Program-made: the position numbers and the translations under genes | Notes under the pieces: generated by a model | Databases searched by the model: none | Told to the model about the DNA's origin: nothing | Seen by the model: the letters and a program-made list of their open reading frames with translations, nothing else | Assembly (NCBI GenBank): GCA_964615935.1 | Contig: CAZTTG010000009.1 | Location: 27,440 to 91,439, forward strand | Length of the DNA stretch: 64,000 nt | Source: CAZTTG01 sp964615935 | GTDB lineage: Bacteria; Planctomycetota; UBA1135; GCA-002686595 | Reading direction: 5' to 3' | In this document: piece after piece, positions 16,720-25,803 of the stretch | How the letters are laid out: each line of letters starts with the position of its first letter | Position numbering within the stretch: the first letter of the stretch is position 1

Positions 16720-17916
16720 ATGCCCCATCGTCCCGCCATCGCCGTCGCCCTGGTGTGCTGCCTCGCGACGGGTGCTCTCCTCGCCGGCCGCGCGAAGGCC
16801 GGGGCCGGCCCGAGCCCCTCGGCCCCGGAGGAGATCCACGTCGACCCCAGGAAGGGCCGGGACAGCTCCCCGGGGAGCCGGGGCCGCCCCCTGAAGACGA
16901 TCTCCGCGGCCCTCGCCCGGCTCCCCGATCCCCTGCACGAGTCGGTGACCATCCGCCTCGCCGCGGGCACCTACGACTCGACCGGCGGGCAGGGAATGCC
17001 GGAGCGGACGCTGGAGCTGATGGTCCGCATGCGGCCGGGCGTGAGCGTCCGTCTCGCGGGGCCCGAGGAGGGCGAGCCGGCGATCCTGGCCTGGAGGGGC
17101 GAGCGGAACATGATCGACCTGCGGGAGGGGAGCTGGCGGCTCTCGCACCTGCAGATCGGCAGCTTCTCGACCTCCCAACGCCGCGGGCTGACCGCGACGG
17201 GGCCCGGCCGCGCGCACCTGGAGGACGTCCGCTTCCGCCTGCGCAGCCACTCCGATGCCGGTATCTGGGCCACCGCCGCCGGAAGGGTGAGCCTGCGCGG
17301 CGCCATCGAGCTCAACGAGCACCTGCACGAGGAGGCCGAGGAGGAGACCTTCTGCGGCATCCTCGCCACCGACGGCGGGGTGGTGGAGTTCGACCAGCGG
17401 GAGGGTTCCTCGCTGAGCCTGGGCAACGGCAACCTGTCGGTGCGCAGCTACGGCTCGATCCGCCTGGGCTGCGAGAAGGCGCGCATCACCTGCTGGACGA
17501 AGTCCAACAACATCGCCGTCAACAACGGCGGGCGCATCGACCTGCGCAACACGCCCACGGTGCTCCGGGCGCACCTCGAGTCCAACACCCCCCTGGGCCT
17601 GGAGCACGACGGCCACGTGCTGGCGGAGGACGCGAAGATCACCTTCCAGGGCTCCAACCACTCGGCCATCGCCCTCCAGAAGGCCAGCACCTTCACCTGC
17701 AACGACATCGCCCTGGAGGGGGAGTTCGGGCACGCCCTGTGGGCCTCCAGCGGATCCATGTTCGTGGGCCGCTTCCTGGGCGACGTCCCCAAGGTCGAGG
17801 CCCGCACCGGGGCCTCGGTCCACATCGAGAAGGTGGGGGGGCGCTTCGTCGGCCCGGCCGTGGCCCGGAGCGGCGGGCTGATCTCGCTACCGGACCGCAC
17901 GGTACGCTCGGATTAG
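16720..17916 (+). CDS. Exported right-handed beta-helix protein
   Basis: 398 residues from ATG 16720, with a signal peptide (AVALVCCLATGALLAGRAKAG). The sequence IHVDPRKGRDSSPGSRGRPLKTISAAL is the typical entry strand of DUF1565/pectate-lyase-like beta-helix proteins, and SVTIRLAAGTYDS and the later regular ILATDGGVVEF, NGGRIDLRNT and HDGHVLAEDAKITFQGS turns fit helical coils. Such domains bind or cleave polysaccharides, or serve as surface adhesins. No lyase or hydrolase active site could be identified. It is divergent from arcC with a 111-base gap. Confidence 0.72.
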   Translation: MPHRPAIAVALVCCLATGALLAGRAKAGAGPSPSAPEEIHVDPRKGRDSSPGSRGRPLKTISAALARLPDPLHESVTIRLAAGTYDSTGGQGMPERTLELMVRMRPGVSVRLAGPEEGEPAILAWRGERNMIDLREGSWRLSHLQIGSFSTSQRRGLTATGPGRAHLEDVRFRLRSHSDAGIWATAAGRVSLRGAIELNEHLHEEAEEETFCGILATDGGVVEFDQREGSSLSLGNGNLSVRSYGSIRLGCEKARITCWTKSNNIAVNNGGRIDLRNTPTVLRAHLESNTPLGLEHDGHVLAEDAKITFQGSNHSAIALQKASTFTCNDIALEGEFGHALWASSGSMFVGRFLGDVPKVEARTGASVHIEKVGGRFVGPAVARSGGLISLPDRTVRSD

Positions 17917-18016
17917 GCGCCGGGAGCGGTCAAGTCCGCCGTCCGCGGGCGCCGAGAGAGAGCCTGGAGCTGGGGCGGTAGGGTCTGGACTGCGGCTGAG
18001 AGGGGCGTTTCAGGGC

Positions 18017-19648
18017 ATGCGAGCTCGATCGGCGATGGAAGGACTGTGGACGGGGGCCAGGCGCTCCCTCCTGCTCGCGGTCTGCCTGGGCGCGGCGGCC
18101 TGCTCGGGAGGCGCGGGAGGCAAGGGGGGCACCGGCGCGCCCGCGGCCCCCTCCGGCGTGCAGGCGCAGCCCGGGCCCGCCCGGATCACCCTGAGCTGGT
18201 CGGAGGTCCCCGGGGCCACCGGCTACCGGGTCTACTGGAGCCTCGAGCCCGGGGTGTCGCCCGCCACCGCCGCCGTCATCCCCGTGGCGCAGAGCCCCCA
18301 CGTGCACCTGGGCCTGACGCCCTGGCAGGCGTACCACTACCGGGTGGCCGCCGTGAACGCCTCCGGGGAGGGGACCCTCTCGGCGGAGGTCAGCGCGACC
18401 CCCGGCCCCGCCTCTTCGGGAGCCTACGATCCGCCCTGGGCGGGGGTCACCCCGGCGAAGGTCCTGAGCCTGGACCACGACTCCCAGCTCACCGACGTGC
18501 AGAACGGCGCCCTGCTCAAGCAGGCCATCCAGGGCCTGACGCCGGGCCAGCGCCTGGAGATCGGAACGGGCACCTTCTCGGTCAACTCCTACTTCAGCAT
18601 CGTCCTGCAGGGCACCGCCGCCGCCCCCATCTGGATCGCGCCCCAGCCCGGGGCCACGCCGGTGATCACGCGACCCGACGCGGGGCAGAACACCGTGAAC
18701 GTCGGCTCCGGCGGGCCCACCCGCTACCTGTGCATGCGGGGCCTCGAGATCACCGGGGGCGACACGGCCATGCGGCTGTACGACTGCCAGAACGTCTGGG
18801 TCGACGGCTGCCACATCCACCACTGCGGGGGCTGCGGCATCACCGCCAACACGGCCGACACCGCCTGGCTGTACCTGACGCGCAACCACATCCACCACAC
18901 CTCGGGCTATGGCGAGGGCATGTACCTGGGGGCCAACAACTCGCTGTGGATCATGCGCGACTCGATCGTGGCGCTGAACCACGTGCACGACTGCGGGGGC
19001 CACCAGGGGGACGGGATCGAGCTCAAGCAGGGCTCCTACGGCAACTGGATCGTCGAGAACCTGGTCCACGACACCAACTACCCCTGCATCCTGGTCTACG
19101 GGACCGACGGCAACCCCTTCAACCTGATCGAGCGCAACGTCTGCTACGGCTCGAACGACAACGTCATGCAGGTCCAGGGCGAGGCGGTGGTGCGCAACAA
19201 CCTGATCATGTCGGGCGTGCGCGGCTTCTCCAGCCACGACCACCAGGGGCAGGTGCGTGACCTGACCTTCATCCACAACACCCTCGTCAACTCCGGTCTG
19301 GGCGCCACCCTCTCCTCCTGGAGCGGCCGCCCCGGGATGGTCTTCGCCAACAACGTGGTCTACAGCCAGAACCTGGAGTCCATCCGCTTCTCGGGCGGCT
19401 CGTCGGGGGTGGAGGTGGCCGGCAACGTGGTCCTGGGCCCGGTGACGGGCACCTCCGCGGGCTTCTTCCAGGGCAACGGTCTGAGCGACTTCGTCGACCT
19501 CGCCTGGGACGCCACCCGCCGCGACGCCACGCCCGCGGCCTCCGGAGCGATCATCGGCAGCGGCGACCTCATCTGGGAGGTCCTCGACGACCTGACCGGA
19601 GCGCGCCGGACCTGGCCGCTGGAGTCGGGCTGCCTGGACGGGCCCTAG
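18017..19648 (+). CDS. Lipoprotein with Fn3 and parallel beta-helix domains
   Basis: 543 residues. The N-terminus has a lipoprotein signal with lipobox-like AAACSG near residue 29. A fibronectin type III domain follows (about 42-132: PSGVQAQPGPARITLSWSEVPGATGYRVYWS, YHYRVAAVNASGEGTLS). A right-handed beta-helix then runs from about 190 to 480, with repeated coils GLEITGGDTAMRLYDCQNVWVDGCHIHHCGGCGI, TRNHIHHTSGYGEGMYLG, LNHVHDCGGHQGDGIEL. This is the NosD/pectate-lyase-like pattern of surface carbohydrate-binding proteins. Its TAG overlaps the stop of the convergent MFS gene within a shared CTAG, so neither transcript has a separate 3' region before meeting the other. Confidence 0.8.
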   Translation: MRARSAMEGLWTGARRSLLLAVCLGAAACSGGAGGKGGTGAPAAPSGVQAQPGPARITLSWSEVPGATGYRVYWSLEPGVSPATAAVIPVAQSPHVHLGLTPWQAYHYRVAAVNASGEGTLSAEVSATPGPASSGAYDPPWAGVTPAKVLSLDHDSQLTDVQNGALLKQAIQGLTPGQRLEIGTGTFSVNSYFSIVLQGTAAAPIWIAPQPGATPVITRPDAGQNTVNVGSGGPTRYLCMRGLEITGGDTAMRLYDCQNVWVDGCHIHHCGGCGITANTADTAWLYLTRNHIHHTSGYGEGMYLGANNSLWIMRDSIVALNHVHDCGGHQGDGIELKQGSYGNWIVENLVHDTNYPCILVYGTDGNPFNLIERNVCYGSNDNVMQVQGEAVVRNNLIMSGVRGFSSHDHQGQVRDLTFIHNTLVNSGLGATLSSWSGRPGMVFANNVVYSQNLESIRFSGGSSGVEVAGNVVLGPVTGTSAGFFQGNGLSDFVDLAWDATRRDATPAASGAIIGSGDLIWEVLDDLTGARRTWPLESGCLDGP

Positions 19649-20826
19649 GTCGGACGGACTTCCGGCACCCGGATCCGCAGGCACACGAAGAAGCCCGCCA
19701 CGGCGATGGCGCCGGCCAGGATGAAGACCCAGCGGTAGCCCCAGGTCTCCCAGATGTAGCCCGAGAGGATCGGCAGGCTCATGGCCACGGCGTGGTCGAT
19801 GGTGATGCCCAGCGAGATGGTGGGGGTGATGTCCGACGGATCGCGGGCGATCTTCTTCAGGTAGGTGACGCGCGCCACGCGCAGGGCGAAGAGCACCAGG
19901 TCCAGGACGTAGGCGCCGTAGAGGGCCCAGAGCGCCCAGGGGCTCGGCAGCAGGTCGGTGGCGAAGGCGTAGGTGAGGCAGACCAGGAGCAGCAACAGCT
20001 CGTCGGCGGCCAGCACCCGGCGCTCGCCCAGCCAGTCGATGACGTCGCCCAGGAGCGGACGCAGCACCACGCCCAGGCTCGCGGCGACGAAGTAGAGCAG
20101 CGCGATGGTCGAGACCGAGACGCCGTGCAGGGACACCAGCACCCAGGAGCCGAAGACCAGGAAGATCTGCTTGCGGATGCCGAAGAGCGCGCTGATGGCG
20201 TAGAAGAGCCCGTACTCGCGCCGGAAGACGATGCGCCGCGAGGGCGGATCGCCGCGGCCCACCCGCAGGCGCAGGTAGAACCAGCCGGCCAGCAGCGAGC
20301 AGGCGGCCGCCACCATGAAGAAGGCGCGGAAGTCGTCCCCCCGGGCCCGGGCCAGGAGCCAGATGGTCCCCACGCCCAGGATCGTGCCCAGGTTGGCGGC
20401 GCCGCCGAGCTGACCCAGGCGGTGGCCCTCTCCGCCCTCGCGCGCCAGCTTCAGGCCGATGGGGCCGTGCACCGCGAAGAGGATGTGGTCACCCAGCGAC
20501 CACAGCATGATCCAGCCCACCAGCGCGACCGTGCCCGGGGCCAGGAAGCCCAGGCCCAGGGCGCCCAGGGCGGCCAGGGCCATGGCGGCCGCCGCGATCT
20601 GCGTCTCGCGCAGGCGGATCAGCATCAGGCCCGCGACGAAGATCAGAAGGAAGCCGGGCAGCTCTCGGGGAAACTCCAGCCAGCCGCGGCCCTCGGCGTC
20701 GAAGCGGTGCACCTCGGCCAGGTAGTTGTTGATGGTCGCCTGGAAGATGCCCGCCGCCCCGCCGAAGAAGAGCGTCGCCAGGAGGACGTGGACGAAGTCG
20801 CGCCGGTGATCGGGGGAGTCGAGCAT
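19645..20826 (-). CDS. MFS-type transporter
   Basis: 393 residues with about 11-12 hydrophobic segments. ATG 20826 is chosen because MLDSPDHRRDFVHVLLATLFFGGAAG then leads directly into the first membrane helix. Helix-loop features fit the major facilitator superfamily (RLRETQ after helix two, GPIGLKLAREGGEGHRLGQLGGAANLGTILG mid-protein, RRIVFRREYGLFYAISALFG at the start of the second half). The substrate is unknown. Similar proteins are annotated as generic MFS transporters in planctomycetes. The stop overlaps that of the convergent beta-helix lipoprotein. Confidence 0.8.
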   Translation of the reverse strand: MLDSPDHRRDFVHVLLATLFFGGAAGIFQATINNYLAEVHRFDAEGRGWLEFPRELPGFLLIFVAGLMLIRLRETQIAAAAMALAALGALGLGFLAPGTVALVGWIMLWSLGDHILFAVHGPIGLKLAREGGEGHRLGQLGGAANLGTILGVGTIWLLARARGDDFRAFFMVAAACSLLAGWFYLRLRVGRGDPPSRRIVFRREYGLFYAISALFGIRKQIFLVFGSWVLVSLHGVSVSTIALLYFVAASLGVVLRPLLGDVIDWLGERRVLAADELLLLLVCLTYAFATDLLPSPWALWALYGAYVLDLVLFALRVARVTYLKKIARDPSDITPTISLGITIDHAVAMSLPILSGYIWETWGYRWVFILAGAIAVAGFFVCLRIRVPEVRPT

Positions 20827-21011
20827 GCTGTGCGGTCCCGGCCGAGCCGCCCCGGCCCGGACCGACGTCGAGCTGCCCCTCCCGATGGCGTCCCATCGCC
20901 CTCCAGGGCCTGCCTGACGGATCCCTTGCAAGCTACTCCCCCCCAGGTGCTGCGACAAGGATGCGCGGGGCGCTAGGATCGCCGGCGGTTCCACGCCCAA
21001 GGGAGGCGAGC

Positions 21012-23150
21012 ATGCGCAACACCCGTACGATCACGATCCCGTCCATCCTGCTCCTCGCGCTCTGCGCCTGCCGCGCTCCCGACGCCGCGGAGGAGGCCGG
21101 ATCCATCCCGCGCCCGCCCGTCGCCAAGGTCGTCCCCGAGCGACTGGAGACCCACGGAGACGTCCGGGTGGACGATTACCACTGGCTGCGCCAGCGCGAG
21201 GACCCCGAGGTGATCGCCTACCTCGAGGCCGAGAACGCCTACACGCGCGCGCTCATGGCGCCCACCGAGGGGCTGCAGGAGGAGCTCTACCAGGAGATGG
21301 TGGGGCGCGTGCGGCAGGACGACTCGACCGTTCCCTGGGCGCTGGGCGACTACCTGTACTACACCCGCTACGAGGAGGGGAAGCAGTACCCCCTCCACTG
21401 CCGCCGCGAGGGCTCGATGGACGCCCCCGAGGAGGTGCTCCTGGACGTCGAGGCCATGGCCCCGGGGCAGGGCTACTTCTCGGTGGGGCGCTGGGAGGTG
21501 AGCCCGGGTGGGGGACTCCTGGCGTACGGCGTCGACACCCGCGGGCGGCGCTTCTACACCATCGAGATCAAGGACCTCGAGCGCGGCCGCGTGCTGGAGC
21601 GCATCCCCGGCGTCACCTCGAACATCGTCTGGGCCGAGGACGACCGCACGCTCTTCTATGCGCGGCAGGATCCCGAGACGCTGCGCTCCTGGCAGATCTG
21701 GCGGCACCAGGTGGGGACCGATCCGGCGCGGGACGCCCTGGTGTACCAGGAGGACGACGAGACCTTCGGCTGCCGGATCCGCAAGACGCGCTCGCGGGAG
21801 TACCTGCTGATCGCCTCCACCCAGACCCTGACCACCGAGTACCGCGCGCTGGAGGCCGACGACCCGACCGGCGAGTTCCGCGTGATCGAGCCCCGCGAGC
21901 GCGGGCACGAGTACCACGCGGATCACCACGGCGAGCACTTCTACCTGCGCACCAACCTGGACGCTCCCAATTCCCGGCTGGTTCGCGCGCCGGTGGACCG
22001 ACCGGGCCGCGATCACTGGGAGGCGGTGCTGCCCCACCGCGAGGACGTCCTCCTGCAGGGCATCGAGCTCTTCCGCGACTACCTGGTGGTCCGCGAGCGC
22101 CGCGACGGCCTGGTCCGCCTGCGCATCCGACCCTTCTCCGGCGAGGGCGAGCACGAGGTCGACTTCGGCGAGCCGGCCTACAGCGCCCGGCCGCGCTCCA
22201 ACCGCGAGTTCGACACCGCCGTCTTGCGCATCGGCTACAGCTCGCTCACCACCCCCGACTCGGTCTACGACTACGACATGCGCACCCGCGAGATGACGCC
22301 CCGCAAGCGCCAGGAGGTGCGGGGCGGCTTCGACCCGCTGCATTACCGCGCCGAGCGTCTGTGGGCCCCGGCCCCCGACGGCACCCGGGTGCCCATCTCG
22401 CTGGTGGGGCGCCGCCGGGCGGAGCCGGACGGCCCGCGGCCGCTGCTGCTCTACGGCTACGGCTCCTACGGCGCCAGCATGGACGCACGCTTCCGCGCCA
22501 ACGTCCTCTCCCTGCTGGACCGCGGCTTCTGCTTCGCCATCGCCCACGTCCGCGGGGGGCAGGAGATGGGTCGGCACTGGTACGAGGACGGCAAGCTCCT
22601 GCGCAAGCTCAACACCTTCACCGACTTCATCGCCTGCGGCGAGCACCTGGTGGAGCAGGGCTACGCCCGCCCCGACGGCCTCTACGCCATGGGGGGCAGC
22701 GCCGGCGGCCTCCTGGTGGGCGCGGCGGTCAACATGGCTCCGGAGCTCTTCGCCGGCGTCATCGCCGAGGTGCCCTTCGTGGACGTGGTGACCACCATGC
22801 TCGACGCCTCGATCCCCCTGACCACCTCCGAGTGGGACGAGTGGGGCGATCCGCGGGATCCGACCTACTACCACTACATGCTGTCCTACTCGCCCTACGA
22901 CCGGGTCGAGGCCCAGGCCTATCCCCACCTCCTGGTCACGGCCGGCCTGCACGACTCGCAGGTGCAGTACTGGGAGCCCGCCAAGTGGGTGGCGCGGCTG
23001 CGGGCGACGAAGACCGACGATCACCGCCTGCTCTTCAAGTGCGACATGGAGGCCGGTCACGGCGGGGTGTCGGGGCGCTACCGGCAGTACCGGGACCAGG
23101 CCTTCCAGTACGCCTTCCTGCTGGACCTGGAGGCCGGGGCGGGTCGTTGA
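21012..23150 (+). CDS. ptrB: Oligopeptidase B-like S9A peptidase with lipoprotein signal
   Basis: 712 residues. It should cleave small peptides, in oligopeptidase B after Arg or Lys. The beta-propeller covers about residues 80-430 and the alpha/beta hydrolase about 440-712. The catalytic triad is visible: Ser563 in GGSAGG, Asp648 in TAGLHDSQVQYWEPAKW and His683 in EAGHGG. VDDYHWLRQREDPEVIAYLEAENAYT at the N-terminus is a family hallmark. ATG 21012 gives IPSILLLALCACRAP, a lipoprotein-type signal, so it is probably anchored outside the cytoplasm, unlike the enterobacterial enzyme. It is divergent from the MFS gene across about 185 bases. Confidence 0.92.
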   Translation: MRNTRTITIPSILLLALCACRAPDAAEEAGSIPRPPVAKVVPERLETHGDVRVDDYHWLRQREDPEVIAYLEAENAYTRALMAPTEGLQEELYQEMVGRVRQDDSTVPWALGDYLYYTRYEEGKQYPLHCRREGSMDAPEEVLLDVEAMAPGQGYFSVGRWEVSPGGGLLAYGVDTRGRRFYTIEIKDLERGRVLERIPGVTSNIVWAEDDRTLFYARQDPETLRSWQIWRHQVGTDPARDALVYQEDDETFGCRIRKTRSREYLLIASTQTLTTEYRALEADDPTGEFRVIEPRERGHEYHADHHGEHFYLRTNLDAPNSRLVRAPVDRPGRDHWEAVLPHREDVLLQGIELFRDYLVVRERRDGLVRLRIRPFSGEGEHEVDFGEPAYSARPRSNREFDTAVLRIGYSSLTTPDSVYDYDMRTREMTPRKRQEVRGGFDPLHYRAERLWAPAPDGTRVPISLVGRRRAEPDGPRPLLLYGYGSYGASMDARFRANVLSLLDRGFCFAIAHVRGGQEMGRHWYEDGKLLRKLNTFTDFIACGEHLVEQGYARPDGLYAMGGSAGGLLVGAAVNMAPELFAGVIAEVPFVDVVTTMLDASIPLTTSEWDEWGDPRDPTYYHYMLSYSPYDRVEAQAYPHLLVTAGLHDSQVQYWEPAKWVARLRATKTDDHRLLFKCDMEAGHGGVSGRYRQYRDQAFQYAFLLDLEAGAGR

Positions 23151-23254
23151 GGGGTCGGCGCGCGCGGACCCCCGGCCCGCCCGCTGGATGCCCGATCCGG
23201 CGAGGCGTAGAATCCGGCCACGGCCCGGAGGGGGCCGGCAAAGGAGCGGAGACC

Positions 23255-24268
23255 GTGAGAAGACTGCTTGCGCTGGCGCTGGCGGGCCTGGGGACCGGGC
23301 TCTTCGGCTGCGGGGACCCGGAGACGCCCGTCGGACCGGGCGGGCCGGAGCCCGAGGCCGAGACCCTGACCCTGGCGGTGATCCCCAAGAGCACCGGCGG
23401 GGAGTTCTGGGAGACCGTCGAGCAGGGCGCCCTCGCGGCCGCGGAGGAGCTGGGCATCGAGATCCGCTGGGAGGGCACCCTCACCGAGACCGAGATCGCC
23501 GAACAGAACAAGATCATCGAGAACATGGTCAACCTGGAGGTGGACGGCATCGTCCTCGCTCCGCTCAACCAGAAGGCCATGCGCAAGTCGGTGGAGACGG
23601 CGGTCGCCGCGGGCATCCCGGTGGTGGTGTTCGACTCCGCGGTGGAGGGCCAGGCCCACCTCAGCTTCGTGGCCACCGACAACACCGAGGGCGGTTCGCT
23701 GGGAGGGCGGCACATGGTCGAGCTCCTGGGCGACGAAGGGGGCCGGGTCATCGTCCTTCGCTACATCCAGGGCGCCGGCAGCACCGAGGCCCGGGCCCAG
23801 GGCTTCATCAGCACCCTGGACCAGGCGGGCCTGCCCATCCTGGACCACCCCTACCCCGAGGACGGGACCGTGGCCGGCGCCAAGAAGACCGCCTCCAACA
23901 CCCTGGAGGGCTACGTGGAGGAGGACCGCCTCCTGCTCGACGGGATCTTCGCCTGCAACCTCTACTCCACCCTGGGCATGCTGGAGGCGCTCGAGGACCT
24001 GCGCCAGGGCGGCGTCGAGGTGGACCTGCGCTTCATCGGCTTCGATTCCTCGCCCAAGCTGGTGCGGGCGGTGCAGGAGGGCGCGGTCGACGCCCTGGTG
24101 GTGCAGAATCCCAAGCGCATGGGCTACCTGGCGGTCCAGACCATGTGCCGGCACCTGCGCGGGGAGACCGTGCCCAAGGTGATCGACACCGGCGTGGAGC
24201 TGGTGACCGCCGAGCGACTGGAGAACGAGGCGGAGATCCGCGAGCTGGTCGGGCTGAAGGAAGAGTGA
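23255..24268 (+). CDS. Sugar ABC importer substrate-binding lipoprotein
   Basis: 337 residues starting at GTG 23255 with a good AAGGAG site eight bases upstream. RRLLALALAGLGTGLFGCGD is a lipoprotein signal with the acylated Cys near 19. The rest is a periplasmic-binding-protein-4 fold of the ribose/inositol type: LTLAVIPKSTGGEFWETVEQGALAAAEELG, NKIIENMVNLEVDGIVLAPLNQKAM, AGIPVVVFDS, GFDSSPKLVRAVQEGAVDALVVQNPKRMGYLAV. The ligand, a sugar or polyol, cannot be fixed. It is the first gene of a three-gene operon; its TGA overlaps the ATPase start by one base. Confidence 0.92.
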   Translation: MRRLLALALAGLGTGLFGCGDPETPVGPGGPEPEAETLTLAVIPKSTGGEFWETVEQGALAAAEELGIEIRWEGTLTETEIAEQNKIIENMVNLEVDGIVLAPLNQKAMRKSVETAVAAGIPVVVFDSAVEGQAHLSFVATDNTEGGSLGGRHMVELLGDEGGRVIVLRYIQGAGSTEARAQGFISTLDQAGLPILDHPYPEDGTVAGAKKTASNTLEGYVEEDRLLLDGIFACNLYSTLGMLEALEDLRQGGVEVDLRFIGFDSSPKLVRAVQEGAVDALVVQNPKRMGYLAVQTMCRHLRGETVPKVIDTGVELVTAERLENEAEIRELVGLKEE

Positions 24269-25803
24269 TGCCGGCGCCGGCCCCCCGCGCGCCCTCGCCC
24301 CGCCTGCGGATGCAGGGCGTGCACAAGCGCTTCGGCGCCACGCGCGCGCTGGCGGGGGTGGACCTGTCGGTCGAGGCCGGCGAGGTGCACGCCCTGGTGG
24401 GGGAGAACGGGGCCGGCAAGAGCACCCTGATGAAGGTGCTCTCGGGGGCGCATTCGCCGGACGCGGGCCGCATGTGGCTGGACGGCGAGGAGTACGTCCC
24501 GCGCAATCCCCTGCACGCGCGCCAGAGCGGCGTGGCCATGATCTACCAGGAGCTCTCGCTCGCGCCGCACCTCACGGTGATGGAGAACGTGCTCCTGGGC
24601 GTCGAGCCCGTCGCCGGCCCCTTCCTGCGCTGGGGCGAGCTGCGCCGCCGGGCCGAGGCCGCCCTGGCCGAGGTGGGCGTGTCAGACGTGCCGGTCGACA
24701 CCGTGGTCCGCCGGCTCCCCATCGCCCGCCAGCAGCTGGTGGAGATCGCCCGGGCGGTGGCCATCGAGTGCCGGGTCCTGGTCCTGGACGAGCCCACCAG
24801 CAGCCTGACCCGCGAGGACGCGGCCCGGCTCTTCGCCCTGATCCGCCGCCTGATCGACCGGGGCCTGGCAGTCGTCTACATCTCGCACTTCCTGGAGGAG
24901 GTGCTGGAGATCAGCGGCCGCTTCACGGTGCTGCGCGACGGCGAGACGGTGGGGGGGGGCGCCACCGCCGAGGCCCGGGCGGACGAGATCATCGCGTTGA
25001 TGGTGGGGCGGCAGGTCGAGGAGCTCTACCCCCGCTCGCCCCGCGCGCCGGGCGAGGTGGTGCTGGAACTCGGTGGCCTGCGGGGCGTCGGCAAGCCCGT
25101 CGAGGCCTCGCTCGAGCTGCGCCGCGGCGAGGTCCTGGGGATCGCCGGCCTGGTGGGCGCCGGCCGCACCGAGCTCCTCCGGACCCTCTTCGGCCTGGAC
25201 CGGGCGCTGGGCGGCCGGGTGCGGGTGATGTCCAGCGAGGGCCACTTCCCCCCCGGCCGCCGCTGGTCGCAGGGGGTGGGCCTGGTGAGCGAGGACCGCA
25301 AGCTCGAGGGCCTGGCCCTCTCGCTCTCGGTCGCCGACAACGTCACCCTGCCGAAGCTCGACGGCCTGGGGCCCGGGCGGCTGGTGCGGCCCTCGCGCCA
25401 GGAGGCCGCCGCGCGACCCTGGATCGAGAAGATCCCCATCAAGTGCGCCTCCGCCCACCAGGCCGTGAGCGCGCTCTCGGGCGGCAACCAGCAGAAGGTG
25501 GCCCTGGCCCGGCTCCTGCACGCGGACTGCGACGTGCTGCTCCTCGATGAGCCCACCCGGGGCATCGACGTGGGGTCCAAGGCCCAGGTCTACCGGCTCA
25601 TCGACGAGCTGGCCCTGGGCGACGCGGCGACCGGGCGCGAGCCCAAGGCGGTCCTGATGGTCAGCAGCTACCTGCCCGAGCTCCTGGGCGTGTGCGACCG
25701 CATCGCGGTGATGTGCCGCGGGCGCCTGGGCCGGGCGCGGGCGGTGGAGGAGTGGGACGAGCACCGCCTGATGCTGGCCGCCACCGGGAAGGAGCCGGCT
25801 TGA
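24268..25803 (+). CDS. Sugar ABC importer ATP-binding protein (tandem NBDs, RbsA/MglA type)
   Basis: 511 residues with two nucleotide-binding domains. In the first, Walker A is GENGAGKST and Walker B VLVLDEPTSSL, but the signature is degenerate (LPIARQQLVEIARA). In the second, Walker A is degenerate (GLVGAGRTELLRTLFG) while the signature LSGGNQQKVALAR and Walker B VLLLDEPTRGID are canonical. This complementary asymmetry is normal for the family, with composite ATP sites. The second half has the typical GVGLVSEDRKLEGLALSLSVADN segment. It couples ATP hydrolysis to sugar import by the adjacent permease. ATG 24268 overlaps the previous stop. Confidence 0.93.
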   Translation: MPAPAPRAPSPRLRMQGVHKRFGATRALAGVDLSVEAGEVHALVGENGAGKSTLMKVLSGAHSPDAGRMWLDGEEYVPRNPLHARQSGVAMIYQELSLAPHLTVMENVLLGVEPVAGPFLRWGELRRRAEAALAEVGVSDVPVDTVVRRLPIARQQLVEIARAVAIECRVLVLDEPTSSLTREDAARLFALIRRLIDRGLAVVYISHFLEEVLEISGRFTVLRDGETVGGGATAEARADEIIALMVGRQVEELYPRSPRAPGEVVLELGGLRGVGKPVEASLELRRGEVLGIAGLVGAGRTELLRTLFGLDRALGGRVRVMSSEGHFPPGRRWSQGVGLVSEDRKLEGLALSLSVADNVTLPKLDGLGPGRLVRPSRQEAAARPWIEKIPIKCASAHQAVSALSGGNQQKVALARLLHADCDVLLLDEPTRGIDVGSKAQVYRLIDELALGDAATGREPKAVLMVSSYLPELLGVCDRIAVMCRGRLGRARAVEEWDEHRLMLAATGKEPA

